Assembly: GCF_024343735.1 (NCBI RefSeq)
Contig: NZ_RJUE01000002.1
Location: 124,001 to 188,000, forward strand
DNA length: 64,000 nucleotides
Reading direction: 5' to 3'
DNA from: Lacihabitans sp. CCS-44
GTDB taxonomy: Bacteria; Bacteroidota; Bacteroidia; Cytophagales; Spirosomataceae
The notes under the pieces were generated by a model. It saw only the letters and a list, made by a program, of their open reading frames with translations. It did not search any database and had not been told where the DNA came from. Of the stretch, positions 1 to 8,088 are shown in pieces. Both the position numbers and the translations under genes were made by a program. The number at the start of each line of letters is the position of its first letter. Position 1 is the first letter of the stretch.

Positions 1-570
1 GATTTCATGAAACAATACAAGAGCTATTATAGGGAAGAAAATAATTCCTTGGAGTTTGAAGTTTACACATAAAATAAAAAATATCAGGCTTAAACTAGGC
101 TTTTTGAGTATGGCAAAAGTGATAGAAATAAAAGCAAAACCAGTATAAACACCATCTACTTGTCCAAAAAGTACGTTATCATACCAAAATGCGATATTAA
201 AAAATATCATTAGCGGCCATAAATAAGGATATTTTACTTTTTTTAAATCTAGGATTTTATAAACACAGAAAATACTGAGTATCTCTATAAACAGTGTTAT
301 GTATTTTAACTTGTAAATATACAAATAGATGTTTTCTGAAGTGGTTGAAAACTTTGCCAACAACCACAAGAAATAATGTACAAGCGGAGGATAATCAACT
401 CGTAATTTATAGATGTTTTGTACACCAAAATGATGAATATAATTACACCAACTGAACCAACAGTTGCGGTCATTATAGCCCCATACATAGGTTTTTGGCA
501 TAAAAAAACACCCAATCACAAAAATTAGAAGATAACATAAGATGACTTTGAAGTCTTTTGAAAGTTTCAT
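1..570 (-). CDS. GT-C type membrane glycosyltransferase, N-terminal part (cut by window edge)
   Basis: The frame is open from an ATG at 568-570 to the left edge of the window, giving 190 residues with no stop, so the C-terminus lies outside. The visible part begins with a hydrophobic helix and has several further membrane helices rich in Phe, Ile, Leu and Tyr. A YPPLVHY segment in the first outside loop and a FGQVDG segment after the next helices resemble the loops of polyprenyl-phosphate-dependent GT-C enzymes (GT39/GT87 or PIG-M-like mannosyltransferases). Such enzymes transfer sugars from lipid-linked donors on the outer face of the cytoplasmic membrane. The exact sugar and acceptor cannot be read. 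Its ATG overlaps the stop of the upstream lipoprotein gene by 4 bp, so the two are probably translated from one mRNA. Confidence 0.6.
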   Translation of the reverse strand, partial: MKLSKDFKVILCYLLIFVIGCFFMPKTYVWGYNDRNCWFSWCNYIHHFGVQNIYKLRVDYPPLVHYFLWLLAKFSTTSENIYLYIYKLKYITLFIEILSIFCVYKILDLKKVKYPYLWPLMIFFNIAFWYDNVLFGQVDGVYTGFAFISITFAILKKPSLSLIFFILCVNFKLQGIIFFPIIALVLFHEI

Positions 571-932
571 CTTGTGTCGGATTTTATTTTCTTGTAATAA
601 ACAAAGTAGCCTTTGGTGTCGTCATAATAGGCCAAACTATTTTTGTCGTAGACAGGAAAGAGAAGCGACTCATAGTTGTTTTCGAGTGTAATGGAGGCAC
701 CCTCATATTTTTTGTTTGACCAAATCCTTTTGGTTACACCGAGTTTGGTTTTAACTTCAATAGAATCTTGCAAGCTAGTATCTATCACTATTATTGGAAA
801 TCTACTCTCGCAATTATTGAGGTCGTCTTTACAAGTTACGTCTTTCCACGTACCTGCGATTTCGAATTTGTTTTCTTGGTTTTTGCAACAAATCGTGCCT
901 AATAGGAAAAGCAATGTCAAACAAAATCTCAT
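567..932 (-). CDS. small putative lipoprotein, function unknown
   Basis: A 121-residue product starting MRFCLTLLFLL, followed by a hydrophobic run and a Cys pair (ICCKNQ) that looks like a weak lipobox; the following KNQE is polar, as in Bacteroidota surface lipoproteins. The mature part has a GTWKD segment and several aromatic positions but matches no family I recognise. An upstream in-frame ATG at 975-977 would add 15 residues. I prefer the inner start because it gives a clean signal peptide and because the promoter-like sequence at 975-982 overlaps the outer ATG. The stop overlaps the glycosyltransferase start (ATGA), which suggests coupling. Confidence 0.55.
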   Translation of the reverse strand: MRFCLTLLFLLGTICCKNQENKFEIAGTWKDVTCKDDLNNCESRFPIIVIDTSLQDSIEVKTKLGVTKRIWSNKKYEGASITLENNYESLLFPVYDKNSLAYYDDTKGYFVYYKKIKSDTR

Positions 933-974
933 AAATTTATGCAAAAGCAATATTTCTACTCCATTTTTCGAAAA

Positions 975-982
975 CAAAGATA
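975..982 (-). promoter_or_regulatory. possible -7 promoter element (TATCTTTG)
   Basis: Read on the minus strand, 982-975 is TATCTTTG, a full match to the Bacteroidota TAnnTTTG element, about 43 nt before the preferred lipoprotein start at 932. No clear TTTG is present about 19 bp upstream, so this is only half of a promoter. Confidence 0.3.
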
Positions 983-1131
983 GTTCATTTACCCTAATTT
1001 TCTTTTGCCCGAATTATTTTATTGCTCAAATTTGCCCTTTTAAGTCTAATTATTTAATTTTTTTATACTTTGAGAGTCATTTTTTATTTAATGGTAAGGC
1101 AATAATTTTGTAAAACATCCTATTTCAACAC

Positions 1132-1171
1132 AAAAAAAGTAGAACTAAGATTTCTCTTAATTCTACTTTTT
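1132..1171 (-). terminator. hairpin terminator of the hexuronate operon
   Basis: AAAAAGTAGAA at 1134-1144 pairs with TTCTACTTTTT at 1161-1171, and TAAGA pairs with TCTTA inside, leaving a TTTC loop and one mismatch. It lies about 40 nt past the stop of the exuT-like gene. The A/T-rich flanks give a U-tract on the minus strand and, because the stem is symmetric, on the plus strand too. Confidence 0.75.
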
Positions 1172-1208
1172 ATTATTTAAAAACAACTGAGTGTTTTGCC
1201 AAATTTCT

Positions 1209-2510
1209 TTATAATTCTATTTTTTTCATTTTGGGTACCAAAATGTGCATTATTAACCAAGCTAAAAGATACGCCGCTCCACAGATTAAGAACATTATGA
1301 AATAAGCTGTTTCTATTTGATTTATGCTTCTATAATACACAAACATGTTTTTCTGTACTGCCCAAGTAAGCAAAATACCGCCCATACCGCCCATCATACC
1401 ACCTATTCCAGTTACCGAAGCCGTCGCTTTTTTAGGGAACATATCAGACACTGTAGTGAATATATTGGCCGACCAAGCTTGATGAGCCGCCGCCGCTATG
1501 CCAATTACCAACACCGCCAACCACATGTTTATTCTACCGGCATATTGAGAAAGTACCACAGGGAGCACACATAGAGCAAAAATAAACATAGACGTTTTAC
1601 GAGCCTTGAAAGCCGGCATATTTCTGTTTATAAATGCCATCGGCAAATAACCCCCACCCACACTGCCTATTGTGGATATCATATACACCACTGCTGTCGG
1701 TATGGCTATTTCGGTAAGTGTAAGTTTGTATTCACTCTGCAAGAAATCTGGCAACCAGAAAAGGTAAAACCACCAAACTGGGTCCGTCAGGAATTTACCA
1801 ATTGCAAATGCCCAAGTTTGACGAAAAGTCAAGAGTTTAAACCAAGAAACTTTCTCGTTTTCTACTACTTTTTCGATGTTCTCGTCCTCTTTATCAGAGT
1901 GAATATAATCATACTCTGCTTGGCTGAGTTTTTTAGAATCCTTTGGCGTAGTATAGTGTTTTTGCCACAACACCAACCAAATAAAACCTATTAGTCCGGT
2001 TAAAATAAATGCCCACTGCCAACCCCAAGCTGCTGCAATAAACGGGACCGTTAAGGGTGCTACTATTGCCCCGATGTTTGTTCCTGAGTTAAAAATACCA
2101 GTAGCCAAGGCTCTTTCTTTTTTAGGAAACCATTCCGCAGTACTTTTTATAGCTGCTGGGAAATTTCCTGCTTCGGTAACTCCCAAAAACGCACGAGCAA
2201 TCATAAAACCAAATGCTGAATTGGCAAATGCGTGACCAATAGCCGCCAAACTCCATAATCCAGTGGCCATGGCGTAGCCTTTTTTTGTGCCTAACTTATC
2301 TACAACGCGGCCTGCGATGAGCATTCCAAAGCTATAAAATAGCTTAAAGGCTATTTCAATGTTTGCATAGTCGCCATCATCCCATTTGAGTTCATCTGAA
2401 AGGACAGATTTTAAAAGGCTGATTACTTGCCGGTCGAGATAGTTTACGGTGGTCGCAAAAAACACGAGGGCACAGATGGTCCAGCGATAGTTTCCGATTT
2501 TGTTCTCCAT
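1209..2510 (-). CDS. exuT: MFS hexuronate transporter (ExuT-like, ACS family)
   Basis: A 433-residue major facilitator protein with about 12 membrane helices. The start, RWTICALVFFATTVNYLDRQ, is characteristic of the anion:cation symporter family that includes ExuT and GudP. The cytoplasmic loop after helix 2 carries the MFS motif (AGRVVDKLGTKKGY). A GNFPAAIKSTAEWFPKKERA stretch in helices 4-5 is also typical of this family. It probably brings galacturonate or glucuronate across the inner membrane by proton symport. It is the last gene of the uronate operon, 10 bp after eda, and this context is the main basis for the substrate call. Sugar-acid specificity within the family cannot be read from motifs alone. 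Confidence 0.85.
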   Translation of the reverse strand: MENKIGNYRWTICALVFFATTVNYLDRQVISLLKSVLSDELKWDDGDYANIEIAFKLFYSFGMLIAGRVVDKLGTKKGYAMATGLWSLAAIGHAFANSAFGFMIARAFLGVTEAGNFPAAIKSTAEWFPKKERALATGIFNSGTNIGAIVAPLTVPFIAAAWGWQWAFILTGLIGFIWLVLWQKHYTTPKDSKKLSQAEYDYIHSDKEDENIEKVVENEKVSWFKLLTFRQTWAFAIGKFLTDPVWWFYLFWLPDFLQSEYKLTLTEIAIPTAVVYMISTIGSVGGGYLPMAFINRNMPAFKARKTSMFIFALCVLPVVLSQYAGRINMWLAVLVIGIAAAAHQAWSANIFTTVSDMFPKKATASVTGIGGMMGGMGGILLTWAVQKNMFVYYRSINQIETAYFIMFLICGAAYLLAWLIMHILVPKMKKIEL

Positions 2511-2520
2511 TTTTTTAGGG

Positions 2521-3159
2521 TTAAGGTTGAATGAAGGAAAACAATTCCTTCACTTTGGTTTTGAATATTTCGATGTCGTTCATGTCTTTGAATAATTGCG
2601 AACCCAATCCTACAGCATTTGCACCCGCCCCAAACCATTCTTTTAGGCTGCTTTCTGTGGGTTCCACACCGCCAGTAACCATTATTTTGACGGAAGGCAT
2701 TGGACCTCTAAGTGCTTTTACATAAGCTGAGCCAACTATGTTTCCTGGGAAAATCTTTACCATGGACGCTCCCAAAGACAATGCACTGTAAATCTCTGTG
2801 GGTGTCATTACGCCTGGAATCCACGCAAGGTTGTGTTTTTTACAAACTTCGCCCACTTCTTTGGTAGTACCAGGTTGAACTATGAAATCAGCACCCAATT
2901 TTACATATTTTTCGGCGGTTTCAGCATCTACAATAGTACCGATACCCAATATCATTCCTGGACAATTTTCACGAACAAATGGCTGTATTTTTGAAAATAC
3001 GTCTGCGGCGTTTTCTCCTCTGTTGGTAAACTCAAAGGCCCTTATTCCTGCTTCATAACAAGCTTTTACAATGGTTTTTGTAATTTCTACGTCGGCATTG
3101 TAGTAAACTGGTACCAAAGGTTTTTCTAGAACAAGTTGCAATATTTCTTCTTTTGTCAT
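2521..3159 (-). CDS. eda: 2-dehydro-3-deoxy-phosphogluconate (KDPG) aldolase
   Basis: A 212-residue class I aldolase of the KDPG/KHG family, at the usual length. It cleaves 2-keto-3-deoxy-6-phosphogluconate to pyruvate and glyceraldehyde 3-phosphate in the cytoplasm. The catalytic set is visible: Glu43 and Arg47 in FEFTNRG, and the Schiff-base Lys135 in VKIFPGN; PGVMTPTE precedes it as in the family. It lies 2 bp after kdgK and 10 bp before the transporter, so the operon makes KDPG and then splits it. A second activity on 4-hydroxy-2-oxoglutarate is common in the family and cannot be excluded. Confidence 0.93.
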   Translation of the reverse strand: MTKEEILQLVLEKPLVPVYYNADVEITKTIVKACYEAGIRAFEFTNRGENAADVFSKIQPFVRENCPGMILGIGTIVDAETAEKYVKLGADFIVQPGTTKEVGEVCKKHNLAWIPGVMTPTEIYSALSLGASMVKIFPGNIVGSAYVKALRGPMPSVKIMVTGGVEPTESSLKEWFGAGANAVGLGSQLFKDMNDIEIFKTKVKELFSFIQP

Positions 3160-3161
3160 TT

Positions 3162-4196
3162 TTATTGATTTACCAAAAGGGCATTTAAAATTTGATTCAC
3201 ATCTTCTACTTTTTGTTGGGTAGCATCTCCATATTCATTGAGTTTTCCAATGGCCGCCGCCGCCGCAAAATCTATGATGTCTTGTGGTTGATGTTCGTTG
3301 TATAGACCATATAACAGCCCAGCCATAAAACAGTCACCACTTCCTACTTTATCTATGACTTTTTCTACCTTAAAATGAGCTGAAACGTACAGTTTATTTT
3401 CTGTAAATATAGTTGTATAATATTCTATACCCACGTTTTGGTGGTCAAATCTGAAAGTATTGGCTACGTATTTACAATTTCCAAATTTTTGCAAAATCTC
3501 TCTTGAAACCTTTCCGCATTCACTCAAATAATCCTCTTTGGTAGCATTGTTAACTTCAACTTCGGTATTCAAAGATGTACCTAACAGCTTATTGGCTGCC
3601 CAAAGGTTGCCCATTATGAGGTCGCAGTGTTGGGCTATTTCTGGCATTATGTCTATAGGTTCTTTTCCATATTTCCATAGTTTAGAACGGTAGTTGAGAT
3701 CTACAGATATTTTTACGTCGGCCTTTTTGGCTTCTTTTACAGCTTCTAAACATACGTCAGCCATTTGTTGGCTTAAGGCAGGTGTAATGGCACTTACATG
3801 AAGCCATTCTACGCCTTTGAAAACCTCCGGCCAATTTATTTGCCCTACATTTATAGAAGAAAACGAAGAATGTGCTCGGTCATAAATTACGCCAGCATTC
3901 TTCAAATCTGCACCTTGTGGAAGCATATAAATGCCTATTCGCTCTCCGCACCACTGCATTTTGGAAGTATCGATATTTTTCGATTCTAAATGGACAGCGA
4001 TTTCTTCAGCCAGTGCATTTTTGGGCAACCCACTGCAATATTGAACAGGCACATTCCAGCTGGCCAAAGCCGTGGCAGTATTAAGTTCTGCACCCCCTAC
4101 AAATGTCGGAATAGAAGCATTTCTTATCCAAGCACCGCCCATTTCTGGAGATAATCTCAGTAAAATTTCACCAAATGTCAGAATCGATTTCTTCAT
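3162..4196 (-). CDS. kdgK: 2-dehydro-3-deoxygluconate (KDG) kinase, PfkB family
   Basis: A 344-residue ribokinase/PfkB-fold sugar kinase that phosphorylates KDG at the 6-hydroxyl with ATP. The N-terminal FGEILLRLSP and GGAELNTA segments fit the KDG-kinase substrate region. The C-terminal PfkB signature DKVGSGDCFMAGL holds the catalytic base, Asp288, and the anion-hole glycines. The gene starts 3 bp after uxaC and ends 2 bp before eda, matching the reaction order KDG to KDPG to triose plus pyruvate. Other PfkB specificities are possible by sequence alone, but the operon makes KDG kinase by far the best reading. Confidence 0.9.
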   Translation of the reverse strand: MKKSILTFGEILLRLSPEMGGAWIRNASIPTFVGGAELNTATALASWNVPVQYCSGLPKNALAEEIAVHLESKNIDTSKMQWCGERIGIYMLPQGADLKNAGVIYDRAHSSFSSINVGQINWPEVFKGVEWLHVSAITPALSQQMADVCLEAVKEAKKADVKISVDLNYRSKLWKYGKEPIDIMPEIAQHCDLIMGNLWAANKLLGTSLNTEVEVNNATKEDYLSECGKVSREILQKFGNCKYVANTFRFDHQNVGIEYYTTIFTENKLYVSAHFKVEKVIDKVGSGDCFMAGLLYGLYNEHQPQDIIDFAAAAAIGKLNEYGDATQQKVEDVNQILNALLVNQ

Positions 4197-4199
4197 TTT

Positions 4200-5618
4200 T
4201 TAGAATCCAAAATACGTTTTGGCGTTGTTGTAACAAATATTCTGAATCGTTTTGCCAATGAAAGCTTGATCGTTTGGAAGTTCTCCGTTTTCTATGTCAT
4301 TTCCATAAATATTGCAAAGAATCCTCCTGAAATACTCATGACGAGGAAACGAAAGGAAACTGCGAGAGTCGGTAAGCATACCCACAAATTGGCTCAATAA
4401 ACCCATTTGTGATAAGGTATTTATCTGCTTTTCCATACCATCTTTTTGGTCAAGAAACCACCAACCAGATCCCCATTGGATTTTTCCTGCCACAGAGCCA
4501 TCGTTGAAATTACCTATCATCGTAGCCATGAGTTCATTATCGGCAGGGTTTAAGTTATAAATTATCGTTTTGGTTAGTTGGTCATATTCGCCCAATTTCC
4601 CCAAAAACTTAGACAAAGCCTTAGCTTGCGACCAGTCTCCTATGCTATCCCAGCCAGTGTCTGGTCCAAGCGTACGCATGGCTTTTTTGTTATTGTTTCT
4701 TAAAGCACCGAGGTGAAACTGCTGAATCCAACCCAATTCGGCATACATTGTACCCAAAAAGTGTAATATTGCAGATTTGAAAATAGTAGCCTCATTCGTT
4801 GAGATAGCTTGCTGACTCAAGGTTTTTTTCAAAATGGCATTAGCCTGTTCTTCTGTAAAATCTTCGGCATATATTTCTTCCAAACCGTGATCTGAAATTT
4901 TTCCACCATTTGCAGCAAAGAAATCCGCTCTTGATTTTAGAGCTTTTTGCAAATCAGCGTAATCTTTAATTTCGAAGCCAACAATTCCTCCCAGTTTTTC
5001 AATGTATGAGGCAAAATTTGGATTTTCTATCAATATAAATTTGTCTGGCCTGAACGCTGGCAACATGGCTACTTCTGAGCCAATCGGCTTGGTAGCTAAT
5101 TCTTTGTGATAAGCAATATGATGTTCCAAAGAATCCAGTGGGTCATCTGTAGTACAAACGGTAGTGACATTCATTTTTTTCAATAATCCACGAACACCAT
5201 ATTCTTTTGTGGCCAGTTTGGCTGTACAGTTGTCATAAATGGCTTGAGATGAAGCCGGACTAAGTACTTCTTTGACATCAAAATAGCGTTGTAACTCCAA
5301 ATGCGACCAATGATAAAGTGGATTCCGCATGGTGTTTGGAATGGTTTCTGCCCACTTTTCAAACTTTTCGTAATCGGTTTTGTCGCCTGTGCAATACGCC
5401 TCATTTATACCGTTGGTACGCATGGCTCTCCATTTGTAATGGTCGCCGTATAGCCAAGCGTGGGTGAGGTTATTGAAATTTATATCGTTTAATATTTGGT
5501 CTGGAGGAAGGTGATTGTGATAATCAATAATTGGCATGTCTTTAGCATATTCATGATAAAGTATCTCTGCCGTTTTGGTTTGTAAAAGAAAATTGTCGTC
5601 TAAAAAAGCCTTTGCCAT
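4200..5618 (-). CDS. uxaC: uronate isomerase
   Basis: A 472-residue protein of the amidohydrolase-like uronate isomerase family, at the normal length. It interconverts D-glucuronate with fructuronate and D-galacturonate with tagaturonate. The early metal-binding motif DYHNHLPPD (His34, His36) and the start AFLDDNFLLQTKTAE are hallmark features, as is the late RHEYFRR segment. It is the second gene of the operon, 27 bp after uxaA and 3 bp before kdgK. The product would still need reduction (UxaB or UxuB) before UxaA can act, and no such reductase is present in this window. Confidence 0.95.
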   Translation of the reverse strand: MAKAFLDDNFLLQTKTAEILYHEYAKDMPIIDYHNHLPPDQILNDINFNNLTHAWLYGDHYKWRAMRTNGINEAYCTGDKTDYEKFEKWAETIPNTMRNPLYHWSHLELQRYFDVKEVLSPASSQAIYDNCTAKLATKEYGVRGLLKKMNVTTVCTTDDPLDSLEHHIAYHKELATKPIGSEVAMLPAFRPDKFILIENPNFASYIEKLGGIVGFEIKDYADLQKALKSRADFFAANGGKISDHGLEEIYAEDFTEEQANAILKKTLSQQAISTNEATIFKSAILHFLGTMYAELGWIQQFHLGALRNNNKKAMRTLGPDTGWDSIGDWSQAKALSKFLGKLGEYDQLTKTIIYNLNPADNELMATMIGNFNDGSVAGKIQWGSGWWFLDQKDGMEKQINTLSQMGLLSQFVGMLTDSRSFLSFPRHEYFRRILCNIYGNDIENGELPNDQAFIGKTIQNICYNNAKTYFGF

Positions 5619-5645
5619 ATCGTTTTTAAAAATTTAAATCCTTGA

Positions 5646-7295
5646 TTATAAGCTTACTCCTCTTTTCCATGGAATAAAGTCATCTTGTCCGTTTGTAACG
5701 GCTTTTACTTCTTGCGTACCGCTGGCTGCATTGATTACAAAATCCAGAATTCTGCGACCAGCTTGTTCTATGGTTTCTGTTCCTTCTATGATAGAACCAG
5801 TGTTTATGTCAATAATATCTGACATTTTTTCGGCCAACTTGGTGTTACTTGAAAGCTTGATAACTGGTACTATTGGGTTGCCAGTAGGTGTACCAAGGCC
5901 AGTAGTAAAAAGCACAATATTGGCTCCTGAGCCCACTTCAGCAGTCGTGGATTCTACGTCGTTACCCGGTGTGCATAATAGGTTTAATCCCTTTTTGATA
6001 ACTTTCTCGGGATAATCCAAAACGTCCGTCACTGGCGAAGTGCCGCCTTTTTTTGCTGCACCTGCTGATTTTATGGCATCCGTAATGAGACCGTCTTTGA
6101 TGTTTCCTGGCGACGGATTCATGTCAAATCCTGAGCCTACGGCTTTGGCTCTGTTGTTGTAAGTGGTCATCAAATGATTAAACTTTTCAGCGTTTTCGGT
6201 TATCATACATCTATCGCTCAGTTCTTGTTCCACACCACAGAGTTCAGGAAATTCAGCAAGGATAACCGTACCACCCAATGCCACCAAAAGGTCTGATGTG
6301 AAGCCTATTGCCGGATTTGCGGAAATTCCCGAAAACCCATCCGAGCCACCGCATTCTAGGCCTAATATGAGTTTATCTATCGATGCAGGTTTTCTTTCAA
6401 TCTTATTAGCCTCTATAAGTCCTCCGAAAGTCTGTTTTATGGCATTGCTTACCAGAAGTTCCTCAGTTCCCAGTTGTTGTTGTTCCAAAAAATAGATGGG
6501 TTTTTGGTTCATTCCACCACGTTTTTCTATTTCCTCTTGCAACATATGATATTGGGCATTTTGACAACCCAAACTCAAAACCGTAGCACCGGCCACATTT
6601 GGGTGTGTTATATATCCCGCCAATAATCCGCACAAAGCTTGGGCATCTTGACGTGTGCCTCCACAGCCCATGTCGTGGGTTAGGAATTTTATACCATCAA
6701 CATTCTTGAATATTTTCTCAGTAGCAGTACTTTCGTTTCCATCTATTTCTACCGATAGAATGTCTTCTATATTTTTGCCTGCTGTGTAAAGGTCGATTAA
6801 GCTTTTGGCGTAGTTTTTATATTTTGTCTTTTTGCCATAGCCAAGGTCATCCACCAATGCTGATTTCATGATGTCCAGATTACGGTTTTCACAGAAAACC
6901 ATTGGCAGAACTATCCAATAGTTAGCAGTTCCTACTTCTCCGTTCGCCCTATGGTAGCCCATAAAAGTACGATTGCTATATTCACTTACATCTGGCACTT
7001 GCCAGTCTGTATTTCTTTCGCCAATGTTAAACTCACTCGCTGCGTGTTTAACATTGAATGTGGTAATCCACTCTCCTTTTTTGATTTTTTGATGAGCTTT
7101 GCCCACCAAAACCCCATACATATAAATTTCCTCTCCAATTTCGAAGTCAGCCTGAGCAAATTTATGTTTTGCAGGAATGTCAGAGGTTAGTTCGTACGGT
7201 TTCTGATCGTACTCTACGATTTCACCTTTTTTGATATCACTTAGTGCGACTATTACGTTGTCGTCGGGATGTACTTTTAATACTCTCTTGCTCAT
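5646..7295 (-). CDS. uxaA: altronate dehydratase, SAF domain plus catalytic domain in one chain
   Basis: A 549-residue UxaA-type dehydratase that turns D-altronate into 2-keto-3-deoxygluconate. Residues 1 to about 100 form the SAF domain (KVHPDDNVIVALSDIKKG). The rest is the GD_AH catalytic region with conserved segments GYHRANGEVGTANYW, THDMGCGG, ECGGSDGFSG and VGSGFDMNPSPGN. The Cys residues in these motifs fit iron binding. It is the first gene of the uronate operon. Dehydratases for related sugar acids (galactarate, GarD-like) share this architecture, but the neighbours uxaC, kdgK and eda favour altronate. A promoter-like element lies about 60 nt upstream. Confidence 0.93.
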   Translation of the reverse strand: MSKRVLKVHPDDNVIVALSDIKKGEIVEYDQKPYELTSDIPAKHKFAQADFEIGEEIYMYGVLVGKAHQKIKKGEWITTFNVKHAASEFNIGERNTDWQVPDVSEYSNRTFMGYHRANGEVGTANYWIVLPMVFCENRNLDIMKSALVDDLGYGKKTKYKNYAKSLIDLYTAGKNIEDILSVEIDGNESTATEKIFKNVDGIKFLTHDMGCGGTRQDAQALCGLLAGYITHPNVAGATVLSLGCQNAQYHMLQEEIEKRGGMNQKPIYFLEQQQLGTEELLVSNAIKQTFGGLIEANKIERKPASIDKLILGLECGGSDGFSGISANPAIGFTSDLLVALGGTVILAEFPELCGVEQELSDRCMITENAEKFNHLMTTYNNRAKAVGSGFDMNPSPGNIKDGLITDAIKSAGAAKKGGTSPVTDVLDYPEKVIKKGLNLLCTPGNDVESTTAEVGSGANIVLFTTGLGTPTGNPIVPVIKLSSNTKLAEKMSDIIDINTGSIIEGTETIEQAGRRILDFVINAASGTQEVKAVTNGQDDFIPWKRGVSL

Positions 7296-7353
7296 ATTTT
7301 GATGTTTCCTTTTGGCAATATTTGTTGCTTTTAATGCCTAATCTTTGGAAACT

Positions 7354-7361
7354 CAAATCTA
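7354..7361 (-). promoter_or_regulatory. possible -7 element of the uronate operon promoter (TAGATTTG)
   Basis: Minus-strand TAGATTTG at 7361-7354 fits TAnnTTTG and sits about 59 nt before the uxaA ATG. The region about 19 bp upstream is T-rich but lacks an exact TTTG. No clear palindromic operator was seen around it. Confidence 0.4.
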
Positions 7362-7506
7362 TGCAGATTATTTAAAATAAAATTCCGATGCGATTCTTTT
7401 TTTAATACTATTTTGACAACTTTAGCGTTAAAGATGGAATTCTAGTGTTATTTAAGGCGATTTCTGGTAAAATAGGATTATTAAATAGAATATTTCAAAG
7501 AAAAAA

Positions 7507-7941
7507 TTATAGGTACTTCACCGCTTGTCTGCCCAACAATACCCAGTCAGATTTTTCCTTAACAAATACCAACATTACTTTTAAGTTGACCTTAGCAGGT
7601 TGTTTTCCTTTATCGTTTGATTCGGCCGCCAAAAGATGCCTTACCACTGCCGACTTTCCTACTATTTCGATTTTGACATCGGAAAATTCCAAGCTTGTAA
7701 AATCTGAAGAAGCAGACAAGAAACTCTCCATAAATTCTTTTTGATTTTCTATACGGCCATTGGAATGACCATAAGTTAAACTCGGGTGTGATATAGATTT
7801 TAAGCCCGTTTCTGTAGGGTCTAGCATTTGCATTCTTAGCATTTCTACGGCTTTTACGACTTTAAACGTTTCTTTGTTTTGGCCAAAAGAGGGTACAATT
7901 GTTAAGACAGAAAGGAGTATTACTAAAAATAAAGGCTTCAT
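7507..7941 (-). CDS. secreted DUF4440 (SnoaL/NTF2-like) protein
   Basis: A 144-residue product. The first 20 residues are a clear signal peptide ending ...SFGQ. The mature part matches the DUF4440 pattern of Bacteroidota: an early helix with MLDPTETGLKSI, then HPSLTYGHSNGRIENQKEFME, then alternating strands ending in WVLLGRQAVKYL. The NTF2-like fold usually forms a small cone-shaped ligand pocket or a dimer; no catalytic set is recognisable, so the role is open. It stands alone between the uronate operon and the PspC/GIN gene, on the same strand as both. Confidence 0.75.
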   Translation of the reverse strand: MKPLFLVILLSVLTIVPSFGQNKETFKVVKAVEMLRMQMLDPTETGLKSISHPSLTYGHSNGRIENQKEFMESFLSASSDFTSLEFSDVKIEIVGKSAVVRHLLAAESNDKGKQPAKVNLKVMLVFVKEKSDWVLLGRQAVKYL

Positions 7942-8040
7942 TTTTATTAAGGTTTTTTTGAAAATTTATCTAAGCTAATTTGAATTGTTGATGGTTTCAA
8001 ACATTGTAGACAAAATATTTACGAAATCGTTATAAAACAA

Positions 8041-8069
8041 AAAACCTCGAAGAGATTCTCCGAGGTTTT
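8041..8069 (-). terminator. hairpin terminator after the PspC/GIN gene
   Basis: AAAACCTCG at 8041-8049 pairs with CGAGGTTTT at 8061-8069 around an 11-nt loop. On the minus strand the stem is followed by a T-rich run, 20 nt after the stop codon of the upstream gene. Confidence 0.8.
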
Positions 8070-8088
8070 CATTGAAAGGAAGCAGCTT

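Noticed and set aside
306-515. 69-residue minus-strand frame at the left edge
   Set aside because: It lies inside, in a different frame, the longer open frame from 570 to the window edge, which has the features of a membrane glycosyltransferase.
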